Source: Erwinia sp. E_sp_B01_1 (lineage in GTDB: Bacteria > Pseudomonadota > Gammaproteobacteria > Enterobacterales > Enterobacteriaceae). From it: a DNA stretch of 64,000 bases. A program made the position numbers and the translations under genes. The stretch spans positions 4,526,001 to 4,590,000 of the forward strand of contig NZ_CP142208.1 of assembly GCF_036865545.1 (NCBI RefSeq), in the 5' to 3' direction. This document shows positions 31,348 through 40,659 of this stretch, piece by piece. The first letter of the stretch is position 1. Each line of letters begins with the position of its first letter. The notes beneath the pieces are model-generated. The model was not told where the DNA came from and ran no database searches. It worked only from the letters and a program-made list of their open reading frames with translations.

Positions 31348-32469
31348 ATGACGGAACAAAAAGATTCCTCCGCCATGGTTGAAGAGACCACCCCAGCGGT
31401 TGAGACCACTAAACCAGAACCCCGCAAGCGGAAAAATACCGGCACGGCGCTGGGTGTTCTGGCGATAGCGATCGCGCTGGCTACAGGCGTTGGACTTTAT
31501 ATCAATGGTAAACACCAGGCTCAACAGCAGGCTGCGACCAATCAGACGCTGGCTAATCAACTTTCTGACTTACAGCAGCAGGCAGCCAGCGATAAGCAAA
31601 CGCTGGTTCAGCAACTGGCTACGCAAACCAGCGCGCTGGATACTGCCCATAAGCAGCAGGCGGCGACGAGCCAACAGCTGGATGAGCTGAAAGAAAAAGT
31701 TGCCACGATTTCCGGTAATGATGCCCATACCTGGCTCCTTGCCCAGGCTGACTATTTGGTGAAACTGGCTGGCCGCAAATTGTGGAGCGATCAGGATGTC
31801 ACTACCGCCGCTGCCCTGCTAAAAAGCGCCGATGCCAGCCTGGCCGACATGAACGATCCCAGTTTAATCACCGTCCGCCAGGCATTAACCCAGGATATCA
31901 GCGCCCTGTCCGCCATCACTCAGGTCGACTACGACGGCATTATTTTGAATCTGAACCAGCTCTCAAACGGCGTGGATAATTTGCGTCTTGCGGATAATGA
32001 CAGCGACGACAGCCCGATGGATCAGGACAGTGGTGAACTCTCTTCTTCCCTGCATGAGTGGCGTCAAAACCTGGTAAAAAGCTGGCACAACTTTATGGAT
32101 GACTTCATCACCATCCGCCGTCGTGATACCACCGCTGAACCGCTGCTGGCACCTAATCAGGATGTTTATCTGCGTGAAAATATTCGTTCACGTCTGCTGA
32201 TTGCCGCCCAGGCCGTACCACGTCACCAGGATCAGATTTATAAGCAGTCTATTGATACGGTCTCTGCGTGGGTTCGGGCCTGGTTCGATACCAACGATCC
32301 GGCCACCAAAGCCTTCCTCAGCCAGCTTGATGAGCTGAGCCAGCAAAGCGTGTCGATGGACGTTCCGGATGCGCTGCAAAGCCAGCCAATGCTCGATAAA
32401 CTGATGCAGACGCGCGTGCGTAACCTGCTGGCACAGCCCAGTGCCGGGCAACAGCAGCAGGGAGAATAA
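31348..32469 (+). CDS. hemX: HemX, membrane protein of the haem operon
   Basis: A 373-residue protein. A short charged N-terminus (residues 1-35) is followed by one transmembrane helix ([21 protein letters not shown]) and then a Gln/Ala-rich coiled coil to about residue 115. The rest is a conserved periplasmic-side domain ([18 protein letters not shown]). It was annotated as a uroporphyrinogen methyltransferase, but the sequence shows no methyltransferase motif, so I do not assign that activity. The start at 31348 (MTEQKDSS) matches E. coli; a longer frame from 31333 does not. hemY follows 2 bases after its stop. Confidence 0.93.
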   Translation: MTEQKDSSAMVEETTPAVETTKPEPRKRKNTGTALGVLAIAIALATGVGLYINGKHQAQQQAATNQTLANQLSDLQQQAASDKQTLVQQLATQTSALDTAHKQQAATSQQLDELKEKVATISGNDAHTWLLAQADYLVKLAGRKLWSDQDVTTAAALLKSADASLADMNDPSLITVRQALTQDISALSAITQVDYDGIILNLNQLSNGVDNLRLADNDSDDSPMDQDSGELSSSLHEWRQNLVKSWHNFMDDFITIRRRDTTAEPLLAPNQDVYLRENIRSRLLIAAQAVPRHQDQIYKQSIDTVSAWVRAWFDTNDPATKAFLSQLDELSQQSVSMDVPDALQSQPMLDKLMQTRVRNLLAQPSAGQQQQGE

Positions 32470-32471
32470 GC

Positions 32472-33662
32472 ATGCTTAAAGTCCTGATCCTTTTTCTTCT
32501 GCTGGTCGCTGGTGTGGTGCTTGGCCCGATGCTGGCCGGTCACCAGGGCTATGTCCTGATCCAGACCGACAGCTGGAATATTGAAACCAGCGTGACTGGT
32601 CTGGCGATCATCCTGATCCTTTCGCTGATTGTGATTCTGGTGGTTGAGTGGGTACTGCGTCGTATTTTCCGCACCGGCGTTAAAACCCGCGGCTGGTTTA
32701 TGGGCCGCAAACGGAGCCGTGCCCGTAAGCAGACCAATGCGGCGCTGGTAAAACTGGCCGAAGGGGATTATCGCCAGGTTGAGAAGCTGCTTTCACGCAA
32801 TGCCGATCATGCTGAACAACCCGTGGTGAACTATCTGCTGGCCGCAGAAGCTGCACAGCAGCGCGGCGATGAAGTTCGTGCCAATCAGCATCTTGAACGC
32901 GCAGCCGAACTGGCCGGTAACGATCAGCTTCCGGTAGAAATTACCCGCGTTCGTGTGCAACTGGCTCGTAATGAAGATCACGCCGCACGCCACGGTATTG
33001 ATCGTCTGCTGGAAGTGGCTCCCCGTCACCCTGAAGTTCTGCGTCTGGCAGAGCAGGCCTTTGTCCGCACCGGCGCCTGGGGTGCCCTGTTGGATATCCT
33101 GCCGGCAATGGAGAAATCCCAGGTCTCTGATGAAACGCATCGTCTGGCCCTGCAACAGGAAGCCTGGCTGGGGTTGATGAATCAGGCGATGGCCGATCAG
33201 GGTAGCGAGGGTCTGAAACGCTGGTGGCAGGATCAGAGCCGGAAAACCCGTCATGAGACGGCCCTTCAGGTTGCCATGGCTGACCATCTGATTGTTTGTG
33301 ACGATCATGAAACGGCTCAGAGCATCGTGCTCGATAGCCTGAAACGCGCTTACGATGAACGATTGATCCTGCTGATGCCTCGCCTGAAAACCGGGAATCC
33401 TGAACAGCTTGAAAAAGCTTTGCGTCAGCAAATCAAACAGCATGGAGCTACCCCGCTATTGCACAGTACGCTGGGGCAGTTGCTGATGAAGCACGGTGAG
33501 TGGGAACAGGCAGCAGAAGCGTTCAGAGAAGCGCTTAAGCAGCGTCCTGATGCGTTTGATTATGCCTGGCTGGCGGATACGCTGGATCGTCAGCATAAGC
33601 CGGAAGAGGCCGCTGAGATGCGGCGTGACGGGCTTTTGCTGACCCTGAAGAATACGCCATAG
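32472..33662 (+). CDS. hemY: HemY, TPR-containing membrane protein
   Basis: A 396-residue protein (E. coli: 398). Two N-terminal membrane helices (about residues 3-22 and 40-62) precede a cytoplasmic array of tetratricopeptide-like helical repeats, for example LAEGDYRQVEKLL and TLGQLLMKHGEWEQAAEAFREALKQRPDA near the end. The role in late haem synthesis is suggested by operon membership and is not proven. It is unrelated to the Gram-positive oxidase of the same name. It is the last gene of the hemCDXY unit and ends at a terminator. Confidence 0.95.
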   Translation: MLKVLILFLLLVAGVVLGPMLAGHQGYVLIQTDSWNIETSVTGLAIILILSLIVILVVEWVLRRIFRTGVKTRGWFMGRKRSRARKQTNAALVKLAEGDYRQVEKLLSRNADHAEQPVVNYLLAAEAAQQRGDEVRANQHLERAAELAGNDQLPVEITRVRVQLARNEDHAARHGIDRLLEVAPRHPEVLRLAEQAFVRTGAWGALLDILPAMEKSQVSDETHRLALQQEAWLGLMNQAMADQGSEGLKRWWQDQSRKTRHETALQVAMADHLIVCDDHETAQSIVLDSLKRAYDERLILLMPRLKTGNPEQLEKALRQQIKQHGATPLLHSTLGQLLMKHGEWEQAAEAFREALKQRPDAFDYAWLADTLDRQHKPEEAAEMRRDGLLLTLKNTP

Positions 33663-33683
33663 TCGTTACGATATCTCTTCACT

Positions 33684-33709
33684 AACCGGGCCCTGTGCCC
33701 GGTTTTTTT
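33684..33709 (+). terminator. Terminator of the hemCDXY operon
   Basis: ACCGGGC / GCCCGGT around CCTGT, followed by a run of seven T, 21 bases after the hemY stop. Confidence 0.9.
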
Positions 33710-33725
33710 ATGCCCGGCTTCCGGC

Positions 33726-33927
33726 AAAAAAAACACCTGCCAGACTGGCAGGTGTAAATATCAGGTCGGTAAGACAATTTGGCTGGTACCTGACTCAACG
33801 CACTGTCCTGGACTCCAGTAAGGCCGAAGCGATACTGGCGGGTGGACAACAGGTACCGTAAAGGGCTCTGCATCATTCCCGGGTTTATGAAGCGTTAGCA
33901 AACATAAGGAGTGGAATGAGCATCTAC
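33726..33927 (-). ncRNA. glmZ: GlmZ small RNA
   Basis: About 202 bases (E. coli GlmZ: about 207) in the conserved place, convergent with hemY. Matching segments in order are GTAGATGCTCATTCCA at the 5' end, then CATAAAC, GGAATGATGCAGAGCC, TTTACGGTACC, CGTTGAGTCAGGTACC and GACCTGAT. A terminator with stem CACCTGCC / GGCAGGTG and eight T ends at 33726. GlmZ pairs with the glmS mRNA leader through Hfq to raise glucosamine-6-phosphate synthase, and is destroyed by RNase E with RapZ. It has a sigma-54 promoter. Protein reading frames on this stretch are shadows. Confidence 0.9.
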
Positions 33928-33938
33928 AAAGTAATTAT

Positions 33939-33954
33939 TGCAGGAGTCGTGCCA
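33939..33954 (-). promoter_or_regulatory. Sigma-54 promoter of glmZ
   Basis: The minus strand reads TGGCACGACTCCTGCA, matching TGGCAC-N5-YTGCW. It is placed so that the -12 element is about 13 bases before the GTAGATG start. In related enterobacteria glmZ is driven by sigma-54 with GlrR. Confidence 0.85.
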
Positions 33955-34072
33955 GAAAAAAGGAATATGCGTAATTTTAATTTAAGATACTGATATTCAA
34001 TAGTTTATAGGGGATTTGATTGCTGTAGTCTCTGGCTATTCGTTGGATATTTGAGACAAAAGGTGATTTCAG

Positions 34073-34090
34073 CGTCTCTGATTAACGACA
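34073..34090. promoter_or_regulatory. Candidate GlrR binding site upstream of glmZ
   Basis: CGTC-N10-GACA, one base from the published GlrR pattern TGTC-N10-GACA, lies about 120 bases upstream of the sigma-54 promoter, a normal enhancer distance. Only one convincing copy was found by eye; E. coli has several. The rest of 33955-34242 shows no gene. Confidence 0.4.
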
Positions 34091-34242
34091 CACTAACCCG
34101 GTTTAATTAAAAGCCTTTAATTACAATAGACTATGCGTCTCCTGAAGGAGACAACATCGAAGAATGCCGGGGTGAGGGTTGTCTCGCTGCGCTCGGCTCA
34201 AACCTCCTTCGGAGATTCTCATCCTCTTTGAACTACAGATGC

Positions 34243-34273
34243 AAAAAGGCCAGCTCGAAAGCTGGCCTTTTCT
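34243..34273 (-). terminator. Terminator of the argX-hisR-leuT-proM tRNA operon
   Basis: On the minus strand AAAAGGCCAGCTTTCGAGCTGGCCTTTTT forms a nine-base stem with a T run, five bases past the last tRNA. Confidence 0.9.
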
Positions 34274-34277
34274 AAAT

Positions 34278-34354
34278 TGGTCGGCGAGAGAGGATTCGAA
34301 CCTCCGACCCACTGGTCCCAAACCAGTTGCGCTACCAAGCTGCGCTACTCGCCG
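34278..34354 (-). tRNA. proM: tRNA-Pro (anticodon TGG), second copy
   Basis: 77 bases including encoded CCA, identical over its whole length to the copy at 34447-34523 and to the form of E. coli proM (CGGCGAGTAGCGCAGCTTGG at the 5' end, TTTGGGA anticodon loop). It is the last gene of the tRNA operon. E. coli has only one proM here, so this is a local tandem duplication. Confidence 0.97.
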
Positions 34355-34446
34355 AATACTGCTGTTACTTCTGATACTGCTTTACTGCTACTGCTCAGAT
34401 CCTCGGACCTTAAGCAAAAAAACCTGCCTCAGCAAGTTCTTGAAAG

Positions 34447-34523
34447 TGGTCGGCGAGAGAGGATTCGAACCTCCGACCCACTGGTCCCAAACCAGTTGCG
34501 CTACCAAGCTGCGCTACTCGCCG
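34447..34523 (-). tRNA. proM: tRNA-Pro (anticodon TGG), first copy
   Basis: 77 bases with encoded CCA; the cloverleaf and TGG anticodon are clear. The duplicated unit includes about 10 bases of 5' flank (TACTGCT-like sequence) as well as the tRNA itself. Confidence 0.97.
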
Positions 34524-34561
34524 AATACTGCTTTTACTGCTTCACCCTACTGCTGATTTTG

Positions 34562-34648
34562 TGGTGCGAAGAGAGGGACTTGAACCCTCACGTCCGTTAA
34601 GACACTAACACCTGAAGCTAGCGCGTCTACCAATTCCGCCACCTTCGC
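34562..34648 (-). tRNA. leuT: tRNA-Leu (anticodon CAG)
   Basis: 87 bases with a long variable arm and encoded CCA. The 5' end is GCGAAGGTGGCGGAATTGG and the anticodon loop contains TTCAGGT. This is the leuT position of the argX-hisR-leuT-proM operon. Confidence 0.97.
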
Positions 34649-34663
34649 ATACCTGACAAAATC

Positions 34664-34739
34664 TGGGGTGGCTAATGGGACTCGAACCCACGACAACTGG
34701 AATCACAATCCAGGGCTCTACCAACTGAGCTATAGCCAC
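34664..34739 (-). tRNA. hisR: tRNA-His (anticodon GTG)
   Basis: 76 bases with encoded CCA. The 5' end is GTGGCTATAGCTCAGTTGG and the anticodon GTG sits in ATTGTGATT. It is nearly identical to E. coli hisR. Confidence 0.97.
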
Positions 34740-34816
34740 CACATCTACTTCTGCACTTCTTACTGCTTTACTAACGCGGTAAAACTACCACCGCAGCTCC
34801 TGCAACACTAAATTAA

Positions 34817-34893
<77 letters not shown>

Positions 34894-34914
34894 ATAGCGC
34901 CGTTGCGGATGGGC

Positions 34915-34943
34915 ATACTACGTACTGGAGCCGATCCTGTCCA
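34915..34943 (-). promoter_or_regulatory. Promoter of the argX tRNA operon
   Basis: On the minus strand TGGACA and TAGTAT are separated by 17 bases, followed by a C-rich discriminator (GCCCATCC) typical of stringently controlled stable-RNA promoters. It lies 22 bases before argX. Confidence 0.65.
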
Positions 34944-35073
34944 GTCCTTTTTATCACTAAATATCGCGTTTGATTACGCTTTGTGCGTTCTGTCTAAATG
35001 ACGAACGTTTTTACCTGCTTTAAGGGTCGAAACGGTTGCTTTTGCAGCAAACACCCTAAAATTAATTCGAAAA

Positions 35074-35814
35074 TTAAAGATCGCCGCGCCAGTGATAGTT
35101 CAGATATTTCAGCAGCCTGAGCTGTCTGGTCAATCGTGAAGGCTGCATTATCAGTCGGTAAAGCCACTCCAGACCCATTTTCTGCCAGATCTTAGGGGCA
35201 CGCTTCACATGGCCTGTGAAAACGTCATAGGTCCCTCCTACGCCCATATAGAGGGCTTGAGGCCAGACGGTCTTGCAGTCACGCATCAGAATCTCCTGGC
35301 GGGGAGACCCCATCGCCACCGTCACGATTTGTGCGCCACTCGCAGCAATACGCGCAAATAGAGCCTCACGGTCGGCTGGCTTGAAGTAGCCATCCTGCGC
35401 ACCCACAATGTTTACCTTCCACTGACGGCGGAGTTTATCGACAGTTTGTGATAGCACATCCGGCTTGCCTCCCACCAGGAAAACCGGCGTTCCCTCTCGC
35501 CCGGCACGCTCCATCAGCGCTTCCCAGAGATCGGCGCCTGCAATTCTGGAGACCTCCGCCTGCGGGTATTTTTTTCTGATCGATCTTACAATGCTGATGC
35601 CATCCGGATATTTATATTCCGCCTCGTCAATCAGCTGATGGATTTCCGGCTGACTCTCCGCGGTCAGAACCTTTTCAGCATTGATCGCCACCAGCGTGCC
35701 GCTTCTCAGCGAGTTACCGACGTAGAGGTAGTCAAGAAACCCGGCCATATCGCGGAAACCCACCAGCGTGAAGCCACGGATTTGGTACTGCGGTACAGGA
35801 GAGGGGGCATCCAT
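35074..35814 (-). CDS. wecG: WecG, UDP-N-acetyl-D-mannosaminuronate transferase
   Basis: A 246-residue GT26 (WecG/TagA/CpsF) glycosyltransferase, identical in length to E. coli WecG. It adds ManNAcA to GlcNAc-PP-undecaprenol to form ECA lipid II. Family blocks are [14 protein letters not shown] near residue 38, [15 protein letters not shown] near 70, [11 protein letters not shown] near 111, and [12 protein letters not shown] near 163. It is the last gene of the wec operon; yifK, which follows it in E. coli, is missing, and the tRNA operon lies next. No convincing terminator is seen after it. Confidence 0.96.
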   Translation of the reverse strand: MDAPSPVPQYQIRGFTLVGFRDMAGFLDYLYVGNSLRSGTLVAINAEKVLTAESQPEIHQLIDEAEYKYPDGISIVRSIRKKYPQAEVSRIAGADLWEALMERAGREGTPVFLVGGKPDVLSQTVDKLRRQWKVNIVGAQDGYFKPADREALFARIAASGAQIVTVAMGSPRQEILMRDCKTVWPQALYMGVGGTYDVFTGHVKRAPKIWQKMGLEWLYRLIMQPSRLTRQLRLLKYLNYHWRGDL

Positions 35815-35867
35815 GAAGAGTTCCTTTTGGTCAAATGCAGCAAATCGGCCATAACAACCGAGAAAAA

Positions 35868-37208
35868 TTAGTCCGATACCGGCAAAGGCATTTTACGGGG
35901 GCGGATCAGGCCTGCGCTATCCAGCAGCCAGAACAGCAGTTTTGCCACCACAACGGTGAAAGCAAATATCAGGCAGAAGAACACCACCCGGGAAGCAAAC
36001 GCATCCAGCCCTTCACGTGCCAGCACAATCATATTAAACACTGCGCCAAAGCAGAAGCTTTGCAGGACAGCAGCTTTGTAGCGGTTGGTTTCCTGCTGAC
36101 CCTTTTCGTACAGCCAGTCGAACCATTTAATGATCATTCCCACAGCTACCGCGCCTAATGGTATAAACCAGGCTCCCCCCATCACCACCAGAGAGCCTAT
36201 CAGCGTAGGGGAAATGGCCAGGCCAGAATGGTTATCCAGCACGTCCCAGGTGAAGTAGTTTGCGCTGTTCAGTACCAGTGAAGGACGCTCCGGCCACAGC
36301 CAGTTGGGGATAAACACATAGAAATCCCGCACTACAGGTGCCAGTCCCTGAAAATCTATTTTGTCGTAATTTTGCAGCAGCAGCCCAAGGTTCTCCCAGG
36401 GGGAGAAGGTGTCTCTGGTCAGATACAGGAAGGTATAGAACGCTTCAGATCCGCTGACGTCGAGGTTATAGCGGCGCAGAGCCAGCCAGAACATACCCAC
36501 CACGCCGGCCACACCGGCCGCAGCCAGCATCCAGAGCGTAATCCAGCCGCGAATAATGCCGATAAACAAAAACAGCGCAAAAGCGATGATAATGTTAGCC
36601 CGCGTGCCGCCGACAATCACATAGGTCAGCAAACCGAAGCCCACAGTGGCAACCAGGAAAAACAGCCAGTTGCGGAAGTCAGGCTTAAGGAAATAGACCA
36701 TCAGCATTGCGGGGATAAAGAAGTAGAAGAAGCGCTTAAGGGCCACACCAGAGACATCTGCTGAGAAGATCTGACTGTAGCTGTGCAGCTTGAAGAGCAG
36801 AAATCCGTTATGCAGGAAGAACACCAGAACGGTGCCTAGGGCGATCAGGGCAAGCAGCCCCCATATCAGATGCGCCTCTACCCGATTGATGCTAAAGCCC
36901 GGCCGGCCGGAGTGAGCAGAAGCGTTCCTCAGACGGGTTTTGTAGCTGACATAATAGATGGCATAAAAACCCGTGGCAGAAAGCAATGCCTGGAGCAGAT
37001 AGTCGGCCGGCACAACCTGAACGTCGAACCCAAAAACCAGCATGCAGGTCAGCGGAAATCCGAAGTAAAACGTCAGCAGGAACAGCAGCGAAAAGAACAC
37101 GTTGAAGTTGAATTTTACCCGGCGAAATTCCTGCCAGGTTAGCGTCAGGATCAGGCCAAGTGAGAGCAGGTACACCACCAGCAGACCAGCAAATTGCGTC
37201 AGCGTCAT
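35868..37208 (-). CDS. wzyE: WzyE, ECA polymerase
   Basis: A 446-residue polytopic membrane protein (E. coli: 450) with about eleven helices. It matches WzyE in [22 protein letters not shown] near residue 33, [24 protein letters not shown] near 205 and [11 protein letters not shown] near 270. It polymerises ECA trisaccharide units on the periplasmic face. Its start overlaps the wecF stop by 4 bases (ATGA), so it depends on translation of wecF. The frameshift in wecF could therefore be polar on it. Confidence 0.95.
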   Translation of the reverse strand: MTLTQFAGLLVVYLLSLGLILTLTWQEFRRVKFNFNVFFSLLFLLTFYFGFPLTCMLVFGFDVQVVPADYLLQALLSATGFYAIYYVSYKTRLRNASAHSGRPGFSINRVEAHLIWGLLALIALGTVLVFFLHNGFLLFKLHSYSQIFSADVSGVALKRFFYFFIPAMLMVYFLKPDFRNWLFFLVATVGFGLLTYVIVGGTRANIIIAFALFLFIGIIRGWITLWMLAAAGVAGVVGMFWLALRRYNLDVSGSEAFYTFLYLTRDTFSPWENLGLLLQNYDKIDFQGLAPVVRDFYVFIPNWLWPERPSLVLNSANYFTWDVLDNHSGLAISPTLIGSLVVMGGAWFIPLGAVAVGMIIKWFDWLYEKGQQETNRYKAAVLQSFCFGAVFNMIVLAREGLDAFASRVVFFCLIFAFTVVVAKLLFWLLDSAGLIRPRKMPLPVSD

Positions 37209-38277
37209 GCTGCTCCTCCTTCTGCCTGAGCCAGTGCCGTTTTCCAGCCCTCTACATAGGCAGGTTCAAAAAAGGCTATTGAGGGCTTATCCAGCAGCGT
37301 CATTTGCCTTTTAGCCTCACCGACAATTTGAGCGCTCAGCTCATCACCTGCAAATAACACCGGAATCTGCTGTTCGGTCAAATCCTGCCAGAATGGATTC
37401 TTACGGTTAACCACAAAGGGAATATTTGCCTGGATCAGCAGGCATAAAGTACCGATACCCTGCTGGCGTTCAAAGATAAAATACCCCAAATCACATTGCG
37501 AGATCAGCTGCAAATAGGCGTCAAACTCGAGCTTTTCCGTGAGGATATGTAATTTTCCTGCGGCAAACAGGGCTTCACCTGCCTCACGAACCTGCTGGAT
37601 ATAGAGTTCGTTATTAGCCGGATAGCCCAGTGGCACCACTACGTTTACTTCATCACCAAATTGTTGATGGATCTCCTTCAACGCCTGAAGATGGCGATTG
37701 CTGGCATCTCCCGAGTTCCCCACCAGAATGGTCATAGTCTGGTGCTTGTCAGCAGCTGGCAGGTCAGTCTGTGCCATCCGGGTTGGAAAATAGAGCAGTG
37801 ACGCCGGGACGTCGGGATGTCGCTGGTGGAAGTGGTTGATATCACCACGAGTGGCGAATACCTGCCCCACCCTTTTTGCGCCAGACGGCGCAGGAGATAG
37901 AACAGACGGAATTTAAGGCCGCCAGCCTGCTCATACAAATCAGCACCCCAGACATGCCAGTAAATCTGACCCGGTTTAAGCTTGCGGCACAGGATTGCCA
38001 TCCACAGGGAAGGATTGAACTGCCCGTGGAAAAAGAAGCGCGTCTGCCTGTCGGACTGAGCCCGTGCGATCACCGCTTCGGCTATAGCACCTTTATCGGC
38101 AAACCAGCGAATGGCCAGTTGAGGTGTCTCACCTGACACCGGTGGTTCACCTGCCACCCAAAACTGGCGGGGTTCTGCTCGCGGCACCGCATCTGCCACG
38201 ACATCGTTAAAGAAGCGCAGCACGGTCTGATTATGGTGCGGTATGGCCGAGCCGAGGACGTGAATCAATGTTGTCAT
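37205..38277 (-). pseudogene. wecF: wecF, Fuc4NAc transferase, interrupted by a one-base frameshift
   Basis: Two frames together make one WecF (GT56): codons from 38277 ([20 protein letters not shown]...LRRLAQK) and the remainder ending at 37205 ([16 protein letters not shown]...EGGAA). They meet at the plus-strand run CCCTTTTTG, 37869-37877. One more base there gives K-R-V-G as in E. coli (LRRLAQKRVG) and a protein of 357 residues (E. coli: 359). As written, translation leaves the frame after about 130 residues. WecF adds Fuc4NAc to ECA lipid II. It is either a true mutation or a homopolymer undercall. It overlaps wzxE by 47 bases. Confidence 0.88.
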
Positions 38278-39523
38278 ACTTGTCTACGATAGAGAAAAAG
38301 GTGCCCGCGCAGAGCGCAAAGTAAGCAATGTAGGTCGCCATATAAGCCTGTGCAGCCCCGGCAGCTCCGTGTAGCGGGATCAGCCAGCGCGCAAAGAGCG
38401 TCAGCAGAACAAACTGGCTGATTTCAGTCAGGGCATAAAAACGCAGAGAGGCTTTGGCGATCACCAGATACCCAAATACGTAAGATCCCACTTTGAAGAC
38501 ATCGCCAGTCAACTGCCAGACGAACAGATCTCGCATGCCGGTAAACTGGCTGGAAAACAGCAGCCAGATAGCCACATCACGCAGCAGCCAGACCAGCAGA
38601 CTGACCGCCATGACCGCTGGCAAAACAAATTTCAGCGAGCGGAAAATTTCACGGGAGATCTCCTGCTTGCTGGTCAGGCGCGATAACGTCGGCAGCAAAT
38701 AAACGCTGAAAGAAGCGGTAATAAACTGGAGGTAGGCATCTGAAATACTGGAGACGCCCTGCCATAATCCGACCTGCTCCCAGCCATTATGTTCAGCCAG
38801 CAGATTCCGCATCATGATCCAGGCTACCGGCAGGGTGATGGAGGTCATCAGTGCCATCAGCGTGAATTTACTGAGATTACGGGCAACTTCCCCATCCCAG
38901 CGCGGTTTCAAAAAGCGTAGCGGCATATGATCGCGTTTTGCCAGCACTATCGCCGCAGGGATCACCACTAAGGCCGGCGCCATCGCCATGCCTGCCAGCG
39001 CGCCGCTGTAGCCTCCCAGCCAGTAACAGACAAACCAGGCCATCACGCCAATGAGGCTGCCAAGGATCAGCGCCAGCGCATTGCCTTTGGCATCACGGAA
39101 GCCTTTGACCACCGCCAGCGCCAGGTTAGCCCAGGCGATACCAGCCTGCAGGAAAGCGACGGCCCGCACGACATTCTGATAATCACGGTGACCAAACAAG
39201 CCGGTACTTATCGGCCCGGCGAACAGCAGAAAAACCACCGCCAGCAGAGTGGAAAAGCCCAGCACCATAGCCGAGGCGGTTCCGGTCACCGCCTGTAACT
39301 GGTGGGGGCTTTGCTGGTACTCGGCGACATATTTGGTCACGCCGTTAAAAATTCCGGCCCCTGCCAGCACGCCAAGTACGGTGATTAACTGACGGAAATT
39401 GCCCGCCTGCCCCACACCTGTCGGACCAAATGAAACGGCCAGCATTTTAACCACCAGCAGACCGGCCACAATTTTGACCAGGGTGGACGCTGCCGTCCAC
39501 ACCGAAGCTTTCGCCAGTGACAT
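38231..39523 (-). CDS. wzxE: WzxE, ECA lipid III flippase
   Basis: A 430-residue MOP-superfamily flippase (E. coli: 416) with about twelve helices, starting [27 protein letters not shown]. It moves undecaprenyl-PP-linked ECA trisaccharide across the inner membrane. Conserved parts are [15 protein letters not shown] near residue 32 and [25 protein letters not shown] near residue 258. The reading frame is whole. The stop lies 47 bases inside the wecF start region, and wecE ends 1 base before its ATG. Confidence 0.95.
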   Translation of the reverse strand: MSLAKASVWTAASTLVKIVAGLLVVKMLAVSFGPTGVGQAGNFRQLITVLGVLAGAGIFNGVTKYVAEYQQSPHQLQAVTGTASAMVLGFSTLLAVVFLLFAGPISTGLFGHRDYQNVVRAVAFLQAGIAWANLALAVVKGFRDAKGNALALILGSLIGVMAWFVCYWLGGYSGALAGMAMAPALVVIPAAIVLAKRDHMPLRFLKPRWDGEVARNLSKFTLMALMTSITLPVAWIMMRNLLAEHNGWEQVGLWQGVSSISDAYLQFITASFSVYLLPTLSRLTSKQEISREIFRSLKFVLPAVMAVSLLVWLLRDVAIWLLFSSQFTGMRDLFVWQLTGDVFKVGSYVFGYLVIAKASLRFYALTEISQFVLLTLFARWLIPLHGAAGAAQAYMATYIAYFALCAGTFFSIVDKYDNIDSRPRLGHTAP

Positions 39524-39524
39524 A

Positions 39525-40655
39525 TCAGGAAAAATAGCTCAGCAGGGAGTTAATGACCGTCTGCTGATTATTGTCAGAAAGATTATAAAACAGGGGCAGG
39601 CGTAACAGCCGCTCGCTTTCAACCTGGGTGTGGTTGTCTTCACCCTGGAAACGGCCAAAACGTTGCCCGGCTGGCGATGAGTGCAGTGGAATATAGTGGA
39701 AAACCGCCATGATCTCCGCTTCCTTCAGCCAGGTGATCAGGGCTGAGCGATCGTCATTGTCGCGCAGTTTGATATAAAACATATGCGCATTGTGCTGACA
39801 GGCGGACGGGATAGCCGGCAGCGAAATGCGGCCGCTGGCTGCAACAGATTGCAGCGCAGTGTAATAGTTTTGCCAGAGGCGCAGACGTTGATCGTTGATG
39901 CGCGTCGCGGTTTCAAGCTGCGCCCAGAGGTAAGCAGCCTGCAAATCGGCCATCAGGTAGCTGGAGCCGATATCGCGCCAGGTGTATTTATCTACTTGCC
40001 CACGGAAGAACTGACTACGGTTGGTGCCCTTTTCGCGGATGATTTCTGCGCGTTCGACCAGAGCAGGATCGTTAATTAACGTAGCCCCGCCTTCCCCACC
40101 TGCCGTGTAGTTTTTGGTTTCATGGAAGCTGTAACAGCCGATATGCCCAATGGTGCCGAGCGCTTTGCCTTTCCAGGTCGACATCACGCCCTGCGCGGCA
40201 TCTTCAATGACGAACAGGCGATGTTTTTCGGCCAGCGCCATAATCACGTCCATATCACAGGAGACGCCTGCGTAGTGGACCGGCACAATCGCTTTGGTTT
40301 TCTCCGTAATCGCCGCTTCAATCAACGTCTCATCCATGTTCAGCGTATCCGGGCGGATATCGACAAAGACGATGGTCGCCCCACGCAAAACAAAGGCATT
40401 GGCGGTAGAGACGAAGGTGTAGCTTGGCATGATCACTTCATCGCCAGGCTGGATGTCGATCAGAATAGCCGCCATTTCCAGCGAAGCGGTGCAGGAAGGC
40501 GTCAGCAACACTTTTCTGCTGCCGAATTTGTTTTCCATCCACTGCTGACAGCGACGGGTAAATCCACCATCGCCGCACAGTTTGCCGCTTCCCATGGCCG
40601 ACTGCATATAGTCGAGTTCGGTTCCCACTATCGGTGGGGCATTAAACGGGATCAT
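39525..40655 (-). CDS. wecE: WecE, dTDP-4-amino-4,6-dideoxygalactose transaminase
   Basis: A 376-residue DegT/DnrJ/EryC1 aminotransferase (E. coli: 376). It converts dTDP-4-keto-6-deoxyglucose to dTDP-Fuc4N in the ECA pathway. The PLP lysine is in FHETKNYTAGGEGG near residue 181, and LTPSCTASLEMAA near residue 51 binds the phosphate. I start it at 40655 (MIPFNAPPIVGTELDYM), 4 bases after wecD; a longer frame to 40778 only overlaps wecD. Its substrate normally comes from RffH and RffG, which are deleted from this operon. Confidence 0.96.
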   Translation of the reverse strand: MIPFNAPPIVGTELDYMQSAMGSGKLCGDGGFTRRCQQWMENKFGSRKVLLTPSCTASLEMAAILIDIQPGDEVIMPSYTFVSTANAFVLRGATIVFVDIRPDTLNMDETLIEAAITEKTKAIVPVHYAGVSCDMDVIMALAEKHRLFVIEDAAQGVMSTWKGKALGTIGHIGCYSFHETKNYTAGGEGGATLINDPALVERAEIIREKGTNRSQFFRGQVDKYTWRDIGSSYLMADLQAAYLWAQLETATRINDQRLRLWQNYYTALQSVAASGRISLPAIPSACQHNAHMFYIKLRDNDDRSALITWLKEAEIMAVFHYIPLHSSPAGQRFGRFQGEDNHTQVESERLLRLPLFYNLSDNNQQTVINSLLSYFS

Positions 40656-40659
40656 AACG

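Noticed and set aside
33682-33876. A 64-codon minus-strand frame
   Set aside because: It lies over GlmZ and its terminator; the sRNA explains the conserved sequence.
34179-34600. Overlapping plus-strand reading frames with repeated GERGFEPPTHWSQT-like peptides
   Set aside because: They are reverse-strand readings of the two tRNA-Pro genes and tRNA-Leu, a well-known source of false proteins.
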